Source: Paenibacillus sp. HW567
GTDB taxonomy: Bacteria > Bacillota > Bacilli > Paenibacillales > Paenibacillaceae
Direction of reading: 5' to 3'
Length of the DNA stretch: 64,000 nt
NCBI RefSeq assembly: GCF_000374185.1
Contig: NZ_KB910518.1
Coordinates: forward strand, 2,923,687 to 2,987,686
In this document: positions 16,968 through 25,842 of the stretch, one piece after another
Layout of the letters: each line of letters begins with the position of its first letter
How positions within the stretch are numbered: the first letter of the stretch is position 1
Notes under the pieces: model-generated
The model's database searches: none
Told to the model about the DNA's origin: nothing
Seen by the model: only the letters and a program-made list of their open reading frames with translations
Translations under genes and position numbers: made by a program

Positions 16968-17255
16968 ATGGCTATCTTATTACCTCAACAAATCTTCAGT
17001 CTTGCTGCCGGTGAAGGTAAATCCTATTATGAAAACCTGGCAGGGGGCATCAACGCCGCTGTCACAGTAAACAACACTTCTGCTTCCCCGGTGGAATTGG
17101 TCCTTACGCGTGTCGACGCGCCTGTCATCACTTACACCATCCCTGCATTTAACAGTCTTACCCTTGCTGTTCGTAGCTTGCTAGTTGCTGCTTTGCTCCA
17201 TCCAGGCGCTGGCACAGCAAACGGCACGATTCAAGTCGCAACTTCCGATTTCTAA
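16968..17255 (+). CDS. Small beta-rich hypothetical protein
   Basis: 95 residues with an excellent ribosome site (AAAGGAGGTC, then the ATG). There is no signal peptide and no Cys. The sequence alternates Thr/Val/Ala-rich strands (AAVTVNNTSASPVELVLTRV, NGTIQVATSDF), as in small self-assembling jelly-roll proteins. Weak resemblance in style to DUF3992 endospore-appendage subunits is a guess, not an identification. It lies between exoA and citA with its own terminator, so it is a single-gene unit. Confidence 0.7.
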   Translation: MAILLPQQIFSLAAGEGKSYYENLAGGINAAVTVNNTSASPVELVLTRVDAPVITYTIPAFNSLTLAVRSLLVAALLHPGAGTANGTIQVATSDF

Positions 17256-17305
17256 AATGCTAGAGTATTCCCCTCATACTCTCTCATGATCATTCCCTGA
17301 TCAGG

Positions 17306-17340
17306 CATCTCCGGCTGGAAATCAGCCGGGGATGTTTATA
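17306..17340 (+). terminator. Terminator after the 95-residue protein gene
   Basis: CATCTCCGGCTG (17306-17317) pairs with CAGCCGGGGATG (17323-17334) with one G-T pair, followed by TTTATAGTT. Plus-strand polarity. Confidence 0.75.
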
Positions 17341-17370
17341 GTTGTTCAGGCTTACATAGCAGACAGATTC

Positions 17371-18471
17371 CTAGAACTCCGCTTCAGGCATCGGACCGGT
17401 ATAGACCGATTGCGGACGGAAAATCCGGTTGCTCTTCGCTTGCTCCATAATATGCGATGTCCAGCCGACGATTCTTCCGGCCGTGAAGGTTGGTGTGAAA
17501 ATCTCCGGAGCAAGATGAAGCGCACGCAGGATTGCGGCGGCATAAAATTCAACATTGGTGAACAGCCGGCGTCCAGGCTTATATTCATCAAGCAGACGGA
17601 TCGCAGTTGCCTCCACATGAAGAGCCAGGTCAAAGGAAGAATCATTGCCAATCATCTCTTGAGTGGCAATCTGCAGCGCTTCGGCGCGCGGATCTTTCGT
17701 TTTGTAGATCCGGTGTCCAAAGCCCATGATTTTCGTTCCGCTGTTCAGCGCATGGCGGAGCCATGGTTCAGCGCGTTCCTTCGTTCCAATATCCTCCAGC
17801 ATGGAAATAACCTCATAAGGGGCTCCGCCATGCAGCGGGCCTTTCATGGCCCCAATAGCCCCACTAACCGCCGCACACATATCCGATTCGGTGGAGAGAA
17901 TTACACGGGCGGCGAAGGTTGAAGCATTCATGCCATGCTCCATGCAGAGGATCATATAGGCGCTAAGAGCCTTTACATGGGTATCTGCCGGAACTTCACC
18001 AGTTAGCATATATAAGTAATTAGCAGCGTGCCCAAGCTCTGATAACGGTTCCACAGGTGTTAATCCGTTCAGCTTACGATATCTGTAAGCAATAATAGTC
18101 GGCAGAACCGACGTCAGCCTCATCCCCTGCTTCTGCGTGGGCGGCCAGGCAGCGTTGCCTTCTCCCAAGGCAGCTACTGCGCTTTGCAGCACCAGCATCA
18201 GGGGCACCGAAGCAGGCAGCAGGTCAATCATCCGGCAGAGATATTCCGGCATTGAGCGCGCTGCGGCCATTTCTTGCTTGAGCAGGTTCAGTTCTTCCGC
18301 TGACGGCAGATGACCATTCCACAATAAATGAGCCACTTCCTCGTAGCTGCGGGTCACTGCCAGTTCTTTGGCCCAATACCCCCGGTATACCAGATAGCCC
18401 CTCTCGCCATCCACCAGCCCGATATCTGTCTCCCCTGCCACTACGCCTTCCAATCCGGTCACTTTTGCCAT
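17371..18471 (-). CDS. citA: Citrate synthase, CitA type
   Basis: Condenses oxaloacetate and acetyl-CoA to citrate in the cytoplasm; 366 residues. The active-site histidines are in EHGMNAST (about 190) and GFGHRIYKTKDPR (about 240). The usual NVDFY aspartate reads NVEFY here, a Glu that I recall as typical of Bacillus CitA-type enzymes rather than a defect. The ATG at 18471 is selected because AAAGGAG precedes it; the longer frame has no such site. Substrate use as 2-methylcitrate synthase cannot be excluded. No TCA genes adjoin it. Confidence 0.9.
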   Translation of the reverse strand: MAKVTGLEGVVAGETDIGLVDGERGYLVYRGYWAKELAVTRSYEEVAHLLWNGHLPSAEELNLLKQEMAAARSMPEYLCRMIDLLPASVPLMLVLQSAVAALGEGNAAWPPTQKQGMRLTSVLPTIIAYRYRKLNGLTPVEPLSELGHAANYLYMLTGEVPADTHVKALSAYMILCMEHGMNASTFAARVILSTESDMCAAVSGAIGAMKGPLHGGAPYEVISMLEDIGTKERAEPWLRHALNSGTKIMGFGHRIYKTKDPRAEALQIATQEMIGNDSSFDLALHVEATAIRLLDEYKPGRRLFTNVEFYAAAILRALHLAPEIFTPTFTAGRIVGWTSHIMEQAKSNRIFRPQSVYTGPMPEAEF

Positions 18472-18586
18472 GGTTGTCTGCTCCTTTTCCGGTTCAATAA
18501 AAGTTAACATCATATTAGGAGTATAAACGCCAAATGTTACATTGCATATTTATAGTTTTTTATGAATTCATAAAATAATTTTATCA

Positions 18587-19438
18587 TCACTCCAGCATAT
18601 GCTGCTCCATAAGCTGCCGAAGCTTGGCTTCCGTGTTGGAATCTCCGGCAGGCGTATAAATGCTGCAACGCAAGTCAGTGCTGCCCTGGACCTGGAGTGA
18701 GGTCAGATGGAACAGCATTTTTCCCGCCTTGGCATGACGGAATTCGAGCACCACATCGGGGGCTGAGCTGACCTCTCTCTCTTCCCACAACGCATTGAAT
18801 TCTGGATGCTGCCCCTTCATTTCCGCGATAAAATCATCATACCAGCGATCCTCCACATACTGCCCGTAATAGGCACGGAAGATGGCTAAAAAACCTCTGA
18901 CGAACTGCTGCCAGTTCACCGCCAGCCGCTTAAATTCCTTGCGGGCAAATAATAATGCGATCATATTCCGTTCCTCCGGCACCAGCTTAGCGAAGTTCAG
19001 AAATACATGAGCAGCCGCCTCGTTCCAGCCCACAATACCGCAGCGGCGGTCTGAAATAATGGTAGGGCAGGTGGTAAGCTCATCCAGAATCTTCTGCAGT
19101 GAAGCACTGATAACAGACGGCTCCTCCTGCGGATAAGCGGCTGCTCCAGGGCCGTTCTCCAAAGCTAATGCAAACAAATAGCTCCGTTCATCCTTGGTCA
19201 GTTGCAGAGCCGCTGCGATGCAATCCAGCACCGATGGCGATACCTTTATATCCCTGCCCTGCTCCAGCCATGTATACCATGTGTTGCTTACCCCTGCGAG
19301 CTGCGCAACCTCTTCCCGGCGCAGCCCCGGGGTTCTTCTGCGCGTGCCCTCAGGCAGTCCCACGGAGGCGGGAGATATGGCTGCACGCCGTGATTTCAGG
19401 AAATCCGATAGTGCTTGAAGCCTTGTTTGATTGGACAT
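18587..19438 (-). CDS. XRE-family regulator with MmyB-like ligand domain
   Basis: 283 residues. Helix-turn-helix at about 33-65 (GLRREEVAQLAGVSNTWYTWLEQG), then the MmyB-type PAS-like domain (about 105-270) with the family hallmark GWNEAA. Such proteins bind small lipophilic ligands; MmyB/MmfL-like roles are known, but this ligand is unknown. It is transcribed divergently from fabF across a 189-bp gap containing a 10-bp inverted repeat, so control of fabF and of itself is the natural hypothesis. Confidence 0.88.
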   Translation of the reverse strand: MSNQTRLQALSDFLKSRRAAISPASVGLPEGTRRRTPGLRREEVAQLAGVSNTWYTWLEQGRDIKVSPSVLDCIAAALQLTKDERSYLFALALENGPGAAAYPQEEPSVISASLQKILDELTTCPTIISDRRCGIVGWNEAAAHVFLNFAKLVPEERNMIALLFARKEFKRLAVNWQQFVRGFLAIFRAYYGQYVEDRWYDDFIAEMKGQHPEFNALWEEREVSSAPDVVLEFRHAKAGKMLFHLTSLQVQGSTDLRCSIYTPAGDSNTEAKLRQLMEQHMLE

Positions 19439-19455
19439 GATGTTAACCCCTCTTC

Positions 19456-19519
19456 TTTATCCTATGCTGAGAATAGTAGTAATTATACTATGATAAATGA
19501 CAACTTGTAATAGGATAAA
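19456..19519. promoter_or_regulatory. Inverted repeat between the XRE regulator and fabF
   Basis: TTTATCCTAT (19456-19465) and ATAGGATAAA (19510-19519) are a perfect 10-bp inverted pair separated by 44 bp. They flank the regulator's promoter candidate. A smaller palindrome (TAGTAGTAATTATACTA) lies between them. Probable binding half-sites of the XRE protein; inference. Confidence 0.5.
19482..19510 (-). promoter_or_regulatory. Promoter candidate of the XRE regulator
   Basis: Minus strand: -35 TTACAA (19505-19510), 17-bp spacer, -10 TATAAT (19482-19487), a perfect -10. For fabF on the plus strand only a weaker TTGTCG/TATTAA pair with 18 bp between is visible near 19575-19602. Confidence 0.55.
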
Positions 19520-19627
19520 ATCCATGGAAAAATACAGGCATAACCATTACTGGCGCGGAGTTGCTTAGGATGCCGGTTTTGTCGTAAAAGACCCAAATTT
19601 GCTATTAAGCTTTTTAGGAGGATACTT

Positions 19628-20869
19628 ATGGAACGCGTAGTTATTACAGGCATGGGCCTCGTCTCGCCGCTTGGAAATTCTGTGGAGCAGTTCTGGAGCC
19701 GCCTGGTTGCCGGTCAATCGGGAATTTCACCGATCACTTCATTTGATACAACACATTTAAAGACCAAGATAGCCGGTGTTGTGCGGGACTTCGACCCGGA
19801 AGCAAGATTTGGCCGCAAGGAGGCGCGGCGGATGGACCGGTTCAGCCAGTTCGCGCTGGCTGCTGCGGAGGAGGCCTGGGAGCATTCCGGGCTGCAGCTA
19901 AGCAAGATTGACCGCGAGCGGCTGGGTGTATATGTAGGCTCCGGTGTTGGAGGCATCCAGACGTTGATGGAACAGGGGGATTTGCTGCGGGAGCGCGGAC
20001 CGGAGCGGATCAGCCCGACTCTCATTCCGATGCTCATCTCGAATATGGCCTCGGCGTTAATCAGTATTAAGCTGGGGGCGCTAGGGCCGGCCTTATCTCC
20101 GGTTACCGCCTGTTCTATAGGCAACACGGCGATTGGCGAAGCCTTCCGGCTGATCCGTTACGGCGGCGCCGATGTTATTGTTGCCGGAGGCACCGAAGCT
20201 GCAATTACCGAAATCTCTCTGGCCAGCTTCGGAAATGCGACAGCACTGTCCACGCGGTGCGATGAGCCGGGTAAAGCGAGCCGGCCTTTTGACACCAGCC
20301 GCGACGGCTTCGTTATCAGTGAAGGCGCGGGCATTGTTATTTTGGAGTCGCTCTCCCATGCCTTGCACAGAAATGCCGTCATTTACGGTGAAGTAACCGG
20401 TTATGGTGCAAGCTCGGATGCTTATCATATGGTGGCTACTCACCCCGAAGGAATCGGGGCTTATCAGGCAATGAAGCTGGCGCTGAACGAAGCTGGCATC
20501 AAGCCTGGAGATGTGGATGTGATCAGCGCCCATGCAACCAGCACCGTGGTGGGAGACCGTTCGGAGACAATGGCGATCAAAAAGCTGTTCGGTGAAGAAG
20601 CCTACCGTGTTCCGGTGACAGCAAATAAGTCAATGACCGGGCATGCTTTGGGTGCAGCAGGCGGCCTGGAGGCCATTGCACTGCTCCAAAGCCTCCAGAA
20701 GGGCATCATCCCGCCTACAATTAATCTGGAGGAGGCTGATGAGCTTTGTGATCTGGATTATGTGCCCAACGTGGCCCGTGCAGCCAGTCTAAATATCGGA
20801 ATATCCAATTCCTTTGGCTTCGGAGGACATAACGCTGTGATTGTCCTGCGCAAGTATGAGGAGGAATAA
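19628..20869 (+). CDS. fabF: 3-oxoacyl-ACP synthase II (FabF family)
   Basis: Cytoplasmic fatty-acid elongation enzyme of 413 residues that condenses malonyl-ACP with acyl-ACP. The catalytic Cys162 is in SPVTACSIGNTAIG; the usual text after the Cys is ATG-TNAIG, so the pocket wall is altered. The active-site histidines are in SAHATSTVVGD (about 301) and SMTGHALGAAGG (about 338), and the C-terminal NSFGFGGHNA is conserved. TTAGGAGG precedes the ATG. It is not in a fab operon; instead it faces a divergent XRE regulator, which suggests a regulated paralogue rather than the housekeeping FabF. Confidence 0.88.
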   Translation: MERVVITGMGLVSPLGNSVEQFWSRLVAGQSGISPITSFDTTHLKTKIAGVVRDFDPEARFGRKEARRMDRFSQFALAAAEEAWEHSGLQLSKIDRERLGVYVGSGVGGIQTLMEQGDLLRERGPERISPTLIPMLISNMASALISIKLGALGPALSPVTACSIGNTAIGEAFRLIRYGGADVIVAGGTEAAITEISLASFGNATALSTRCDEPGKASRPFDTSRDGFVISEGAGIVILESLSHALHRNAVIYGEVTGYGASSDAYHMVATHPEGIGAYQAMKLALNEAGIKPGDVDVISAHATSTVVGDRSETMAIKKLFGEEAYRVPVTANKSMTGHALGAAGGLEAIALLQSLQKGIIPPTINLEEADELCDLDYVPNVARAASLNIGISNSFGFGGHNAVIVLRKYEEE

Positions 20870-20874
20870 CAACA

Positions 20875-20920
20875 AAAAACCTCCAGATTACCGCTCATCA
20901 CGATAATCTGAAGGTTTTTA
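20875..20920. terminator. Terminator between fabF and the GH43 gene
   Basis: AAAACCTCCAGATTA pairs with TAATCTGAAGGTTTT around a 12-base loop, followed by TTTAG; one mismatch. It can act on both converging transcripts. Confidence 0.8.
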
Positions 20921-20960
20921 GCATTCAGCGCCATATTCAATGATGTGCCGGGACCGGCTG

Positions 20961-22385
20961 CTACTTCTTCCCAGCCGATACATGGCTTCCCCAAATGGAA
21001 ATACCTGCTTCGGACACCGCCGTGAACGTCATAATATTGCTGCTTACAGCTTCATTCCATTCCCGCAGAAATACGCCGCTATATACAGCGCCATCAATCG
21101 TCAGTTCTGCGTTATGGGCATCACTGAGCTCCCAGGTTCCCTTGGCCGCTCCTGTAATCTTACCGTCAGCAGTTAGCTGGATGAGCTGGGATTGAGCAAT
21201 CTTCGCTGTGATCTCTTTGCCGTGATTCACAAGCTTGTACTCTCCGATAATGTCATCGGCTGTGTACTCCCCTATCTTCTCCCCGCTGTAGCGATGTGGA
21301 GCAACAACCGGCCAGCCGTCCTTATTCATGAACATCTGATGTACGCGTACCTCATGCTCCTCTCCACGTCCAGGGAAGCGGGTATGAAAAATCAAATAAT
21401 AATCTCCATTCTTGGCATCGTAGTATGCCGAATTGTGGCCGGGAGATACATAACCTGCTCCAATTGCTGCCGGTTCGCCGTCCGTATTCAGAAATTCGAA
21501 ATTGCCCATCAGCTTCACCCCGTAAGGCGAGTAGGCTTTATCATCGAACAGCACTCCCTTTGTGCCTTGCGCATCAAGCATTGCTTTGCCTTCGGAATCC
21601 TCGAATGGTCCGTCGGGATTCTTCGAGCGGGCTACACGGATATTATAGCCTCCCTTCGCATCCAGTCCCCCATAAGACAGAAAGAGATAGTAGTAATCCG
21701 TTTCAGGACTGTACAGCATATACGGTCCTTCAATCCGGGCATGATTGGCGCCCAGCAGCTTCTTTCCGTACCCCTGGTCCGGCAGCGGAAAGCCAGTTGC
21801 GGCATCCAGCTCCATAATAAAGATCCCCCCGGAGTAAGACCCGTAGACCATCCACAGCTTGCCGTCCTTATCAAAAAACACATCAGGGTCCACCACATTC
21901 GGCTTCATAGTGGCGTCGTACCTCTCTCCGTCATTGCCAGCACCGGCCATGCCGGATTTCAGAATGATTCCCATGTCCTTGTACGGTCCTTCTACCTTGC
22001 TGGACACGGCGATCCCCATTGCCGACAACGGCGAATCCCCGCGGCAGGCATTATAATACATATAGAATTTTCCGTCCGCAAGTTGAATGACATCCGGCGC
22101 CCACAGGGTATCGGTCTGAGCCCAGTTCAGCGCAGCGCTTAATTCCTCGGTAACGTTAGGAATGAGCACATTCCCGTCTTCCACCCCCGAAGAAATCTGC
22201 TTCCAGTCCATCAGGTCCTTGGATTTGGCCGAAGCCAGATGGGAGCCGAATACATAATACGTATCATTCACCTTGATTACCGATGGATCATGTACGGATA
22301 CATTATTAAACTTAGGGACACTACTGCTGCTGCACGCTGCTAGCAAGGATAAGGATAGCACTGCGGTTAACGTTCGTTTTCTCAT
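20961..22385 (-). CDS. GH43 arabinanase-like lipoprotein
   Basis: Glycoside hydrolase family 43 protein of 474 residues that most likely cuts alpha-1,5-arabinan at the cell surface. Lipoprotein signal LAAC with Cys18. The five-blade propeller carries the general base D33 (VHDPSV), a second Asp in VVDPDVFFDKDGK (about 165-175) and the proton donor Glu in ARIEGPYML (about 222). A C-terminal beta domain (about 370-474) matches the extra domain of Abn2-type arabinanases. The gene is not next to arabinose genes; an orphan oppD lies upstream on the same strand. Confidence 0.82.
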   Translation of the reverse strand: MRKRTLTAVLSLSLLAACSSSSVPKFNNVSVHDPSVIKVNDTYYVFGSHLASAKSKDLMDWKQISSGVEDGNVLIPNVTEELSAALNWAQTDTLWAPDVIQLADGKFYMYYNACRGDSPLSAMGIAVSSKVEGPYKDMGIILKSGMAGAGNDGERYDATMKPNVVDPDVFFDKDGKLWMVYGSYSGGIFIMELDAATGFPLPDQGYGKKLLGANHARIEGPYMLYSPETDYYYLFLSYGGLDAKGGYNIRVARSKNPDGPFEDSEGKAMLDAQGTKGVLFDDKAYSPYGVKLMGNFEFLNTDGEPAAIGAGYVSPGHNSAYYDAKNGDYYLIFHTRFPGRGEEHEVRVHQMFMNKDGWPVVAPHRYSGEKIGEYTADDIIGEYKLVNHGKEITAKIAQSQLIQLTADGKITGAAKGTWELSDAHNAELTIDGAVYSGVFLREWNEAVSSNIMTFTAVSEAGISIWGSHVSAGKK

Positions 22386-22507
22386 TCTCCAGCCTCCTAT
22401 GTATACCCTTACATTTTGCTGTGAAATGATGAATTAGTCAATACTTTTATTTATATATATTTGTATTATTTTATGTTTATATAAACATAAAGATTCTAGT
22501 CCGGTAC

Positions 22508-22542
22508 AAAAAAGCGCCAGGCCGACTTAACGGCCTGACGCT
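22508..22542 (-). terminator. Terminator after the oppD gene
   Basis: Minus strand: AGCGTCAGGCC pairs with GGCCTGGCGCT around an 8-base loop and is followed by TTTTT. The remaining gap to 22386 is AT-rich and probably carries the GH43 promoter. Confidence 0.85.
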
Positions 22543-22573
22543 GGTTCATCTGGAATACTCCTGCAGCTCTAAA

Positions 22574-23644
22574 TTAATATTCGGAGGGATTTTCAACCAA
22601 AACCGGCTGAGGATAATTGTTCTTCAGTTCACGATGCTGCTTCTTCACCACTACTGGCGGTTCTACCGCCGGAGCCATCGGGTGCATCAGCCAGGATTTC
22701 ACCAAATGCGAATCGGATACCTTGTACATTGGCGGCTCCTTCTCCATATCAACCTTCATGGCATAAGTGCTGCGAAGTGCAAAGGCATCCCCCTTCGGAG
22801 GTTTGATCAGATCGGGAGGTGTGCCGGGAATCGCTGTAAGCAAGGAGCCCTTGCTCTCGAGACTTGGCATGGAAGCGAGCAAACCCCAAGTATACGGATG
22901 TCTTGGATCATAGAAAATTTCTTCGGCTGTACCCATTTCAACAATTTGTCCGGCATACATAACGGCAACACGGTCTGCCATTCTTGCTACGACCCCGAGG
23001 TCATGGGTGATGAAAATAATCGCAGTGTCAATTTTCTTCTGCAGGTCCTTCATCAGATCCAAAATTTGCGCCTGAATTGTCACATCGAGCGCGGTTGTCG
23101 GCTCATCGGCAATCAGCAGCTTAGGGTTCGCTGCAAGCGCCATGGCAATAACGACACGCTGCCGCATCCCGCCGCTGAACTCATGCGGATACTGCTGAAA
23201 ACGCCGCTCCGGTGAAGGGATTCCCACCAGGCCAAGCAGCTCGATAGCACGCTTGTATGCGGCATCTTTGGAGATTTTCTCATGCTTGAAGAGCACTTCG
23301 GTAATTTGTTTGCCGACCTTCATCATCGGGTTCAATGAGGTCATCGGATCTTGGAAGATCATCCCAATTTCTTTGCCGCGAATCTTTTGCATTTGCTTCT
23401 CGTTCTTGTTAATTAGGTCTTGACCCTCAAACAGAATCTGTCCGCGTTTGTATTGACCCATCGGCTGGGGAACCAGCTTCATCACGGCCTGGGAGGTTAC
23501 ACTCTTGCCGGAACCGGATTCACCTACAATTGCCAGAGTCTCTCCTTTATTAACATGAAAGCTGACACCACGGATTGCTTGTACTTCGCCTCCGCGTGTT
23601 CTGAATGATATAGCCAGGTCCTTTACCTCTAAAAGGCGCTCCAT
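22574..23644 (-). CDS. Oligopeptide ABC transporter ATP-binding protein, OppD type
   Basis: 356-residue ATPase of the OppD/DppD group. Walker A GESGSGKS (about 40-47), signature FSGGMRQR (about 155), Walker [13 protein letters not shown] (about 175-186). The C-terminal oligopeptide-family tail begins [17 protein letters not shown]; here [15 protein letters not shown] replaces the Cys-rich form seen in some homologues. The ATG at 23644 has AGAGAGGGTG in front. No oppA, B, C or F adjoins it, so it must work with subunits encoded elsewhere or be a relic. The C-terminus is extended with a [10 protein letters not shown] tail. Confidence 0.88.
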   Translation of the reverse strand: MERLLEVKDLAISFRTRGGEVQAIRGVSFHVNKGETLAIVGESGSGKSVTSQAVMKLVPQPMGQYKRGQILFEGQDLINKNEKQMQKIRGKEIGMIFQDPMTSLNPMMKVGKQITEVLFKHEKISKDAAYKRAIELLGLVGIPSPERRFQQYPHEFSGGMRQRVVIAMALAANPKLLIADEPTTALDVTIQAQILDLMKDLQKKIDTAIIFITHDLGVVARMADRVAVMYAGQIVEMGTAEEIFYDPRHPYTWGLLASMPSLESKGSLLTAIPGTPPDLIKPPKGDAFALRSTYAMKVDMEKEPPMYKVSDSHLVKSWLMHPMAPAVEPPVVVKKQHRELKNNYPQPVLVENPSEY

Positions 23645-23822
23645 TCTGTCACCCTCTCTGCATCTTTTCAAATTGTGATAATAGTTCTCAATACGCAAAC
23701 AAGCAATAAGTATTATTTTATCTATGTTTATGCGCTTACGTCAAGATTTTTCTGAAAACAACCATATTTAGTAACAATTCTGTGCATGTATTCTTGTAGT
23801 GCTCCCCGCTGCCCATCCAGAG

Positions 23823-24803
23823 CTACACGCTCAAGAATCTCTGCCAGCCCTCCAGCAAATTGCCGTGAGCCCATTCCAAATGCCCTTCACTGTCATACTT
23901 GCGCGAATAACATTCAATGAAGTAGATCAGGTCGATGTACAGGTCGTACAGCTTTTTGCGGGCGGTCTCATTCGGGCTGTCAAAGCCCCCGCCATAACCG
24001 CGGCAGAAGTGTCTTGTATCCTCAACATAACGGAAATAATATTCCATAAGATGATCGCCCCATAGCGCGCGCTCCCAATCAATCAGGGCAACAATCCGGC
24101 CATCGCGCACGAACACATTCCCATCCCATAAATCCCAGTGCACGAGACGCGGCTCTGTCACAGCATCAAGTGCGGGCAGCAGCTTGGCCATCTCCGCCTC
24201 AATTGTTTCTCTCGGGATCGGAAGCGGTGCATCCAGACGCTGAGCATCATCGAGCAGCGCCGTAACTAGGCGGCCGAAGGTATCACGCCAGGAATCATCC
24301 GAGCTATGAGAAGGCGCACTATACATGCCAAACCGCTTCCCGCGTATTTCATTAATGAACCGGTTATACCGCCCTAACTCAGCTTCAATTGCCGCTCTCG
24401 CTTCAGGTGTCAAGGTATCCTTGAGATCACTGTAAGGCTCGCCCCTAACCTTCTCCATGAAAAAAAAGTCGAACGGAATTACAGTCCGGCTGTTATCGTA
24501 GATGTACACTTTGGGAACCGGTACGGTTCCTTTGGAACGAATCAGCCGCAGCAGGTCAACCTCTGCCATCATAATATTACGCTCATAGCTCAGAATCTCA
24601 GTATCATCTGACGGGGCAACCTTGAGAATCGTCTCCCGGCCATCCGAGAGGAGCATATCATACGCAGCATTAAAATATCCGCCGGTCAGCTCCTTCCGCT
24701 CAAGAATGGTTACCTCGCTTCCAAAAGCCGACTTCACAATCAAGTCCTGCTGCCGGGAAGTCAGTTTACTTTTTGTTGCGCTTTCCAGGAATATTCCCTC
24801 CAT
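23823..24803 (-). CDS. Phosphotransferase of the aminoglycoside/choline kinase fold, copy 1
   Basis: APH-fold kinase of 326 residues. Catalytic loop LVHWDLWDGNVFV (about 207-219), metal-binding IDWERALWGD (about 227-236), and nucleotide-lid region ILKVAPSD (about 60). It is a tandem paralogue of the next gene, with the same length and motifs. The ATG at 24803 has no ribosome site. GGAGGG sits 7 bases before a CTG at 24788, which aligns with the start of the paralogue, so a rare CTG start is possible. The substrate is unknown; context with sugar isomerases and dehydrogenases suggests a sugar, but antibiotic inactivation cannot be excluded. Confidence 0.82.
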   Translation of the reverse strand: MEGIFLESATKSKLTSRQQDLIVKSAFGSEVTILERKELTGGYFNAAYDMLLSDGRETILKVAPSDDTEILSYERNIMMAEVDLLRLIRSKGTVPVPKVYIYDNSRTVIPFDFFFMEKVRGEPYSDLKDTLTPEARAAIEAELGRYNRFINEIRGKRFGMYSAPSHSSDDSWRDTFGRLVTALLDDAQRLDAPLPIPRETIEAEMAKLLPALDAVTEPRLVHWDLWDGNVFVRDGRIVALIDWERALWGDHLMEYYFRYVEDTRHFCRGYGGGFDSPNETARKKLYDLYIDLIYFIECYSRKYDSEGHLEWAHGNLLEGWQRFLSV

Positions 24804-24858
24804 TATCTATACAGGCAAGAAGGCCGGAGTCTCCACAGAGAATCGGCCGCCTGATTTG

Positions 24859-25839
24859 CTATACGGTTGTTTCTATAATACCATCAAATGACTTCAGGGT
24901 CTCTGTCAGATTATCGAAAGCCCAGCGTACATGATTCTCGTCCTTGTATAGCCGGGAATAACACTCAACAACCAGAATCAGATCAAGGTACAAATCATAC
25001 AGCTTGAGGCGAAGCTTCTCATTAGGACTGTCCATTCTGGCCCCATAGCCCTCAAAGAATGCCTGCGAGTTCTCAAAATGCCGGAAATAATACTCCAGCA
25101 GCACATCTCCCCACATAGCCCGTTCCCAATCAATGATCGAGACAACAATCCCATCCTTGACAAAAATATTGCCATTCCATAAATCCCAATGGACCAGACG
25201 GGGCTCAGTCACTTCATCAAGCGCTGGGAGATATTTCTCAAGGCTCCGCTTGATCGAATCAACCGAAGCCGGCAACACGACTTGCAGCCGCCGAGCATCA
25301 GCAAATACACTATCCATCATAGCCGTAAATGTCTCACGCCAGCCCGTACTTGTCTTCCCGTCATGCTGAACGAAGAGGCCAAATCTGTCTCCCTTGATCT
25401 CATTAATCAAACGCTGATAACGGCCCACTTCGTATTCTATCGAAGCTCTTTGCTCTTCCGAAAGGCTATCCTTCACTTCAGAGTAGGGCTGGCCTTCAAC
25501 CTTCTCCATGAAAAAATAAGGACACGGTATCATCCGGCAGCTCTCATCGAAGCTATACACGTCAGGAACCGGAACGGTTCCTGACGCCTGGACCAGACGA
25601 AGAGCTTCCACTTCAGCCCGCATAATGTCCTTTTCATAGCTTAAGGTCTCTGTCTCCGCTGCAGGAGCAACCTTCAGAATGGCATGCCGGCCGCCCCTCA
25701 ATTCAATATCATAAGCTGTATTAAAAAATCCCCCGGTCAGCTCTGTGCTGCCGGTTATGGCCGTCTCCGTCCCGAAGGTGCCTGCTACTAAAGCACTTAG
25801 CTGGAAATCTGTTAATTTGACTTTAGTGAAGCTCTCCAT
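24859..25839 (-). CDS. Phosphotransferase of the aminoglycoside/choline kinase fold, copy 2
   Basis: 326-residue paralogue of the gene just downstream. Catalytic loop LVHWDLWNGNIFV, metal site IDWERAMWGD, and lid segment ILKVAPAAET. The ATG at 25839 is 3 bp after the stop codon of the isomerase gene, with GGTGGG inside that gene's end, so the three are translationally coupled. Duplication of a kinase inside one operon suggests either two related substrates or relaxed selection on one copy. Confidence 0.86.
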   Translation of the reverse strand: MESFTKVKLTDFQLSALVAGTFGTETAITGSTELTGGFFNTAYDIELRGGRHAILKVAPAAETETLSYEKDIMRAEVEALRLVQASGTVPVPDVYSFDESCRMIPCPYFFMEKVEGQPYSEVKDSLSEEQRASIEYEVGRYQRLINEIKGDRFGLFVQHDGKTSTGWRETFTAMMDSVFADARRLQVVLPASVDSIKRSLEKYLPALDEVTEPRLVHWDLWNGNIFVKDGIVVSIIDWERAMWGDVLLEYYFRHFENSQAFFEGYGARMDSPNEKLRLKLYDLYLDLILVVECYSRLYKDENHVRWAFDNLTETLKSFDGIIETTV

Positions 25840-25842
25840 GCT

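Noticed and set aside
17332..17922. 196-residue frame on the plus strand
   Set aside because: Opposite citA; no ribosome site and His/Arg-rich antisense composition.
21192..22142. 316-residue frame on the plus strand
   Set aside because: Antisense to the GH43 gene, which has clear domain motifs; no start signal.
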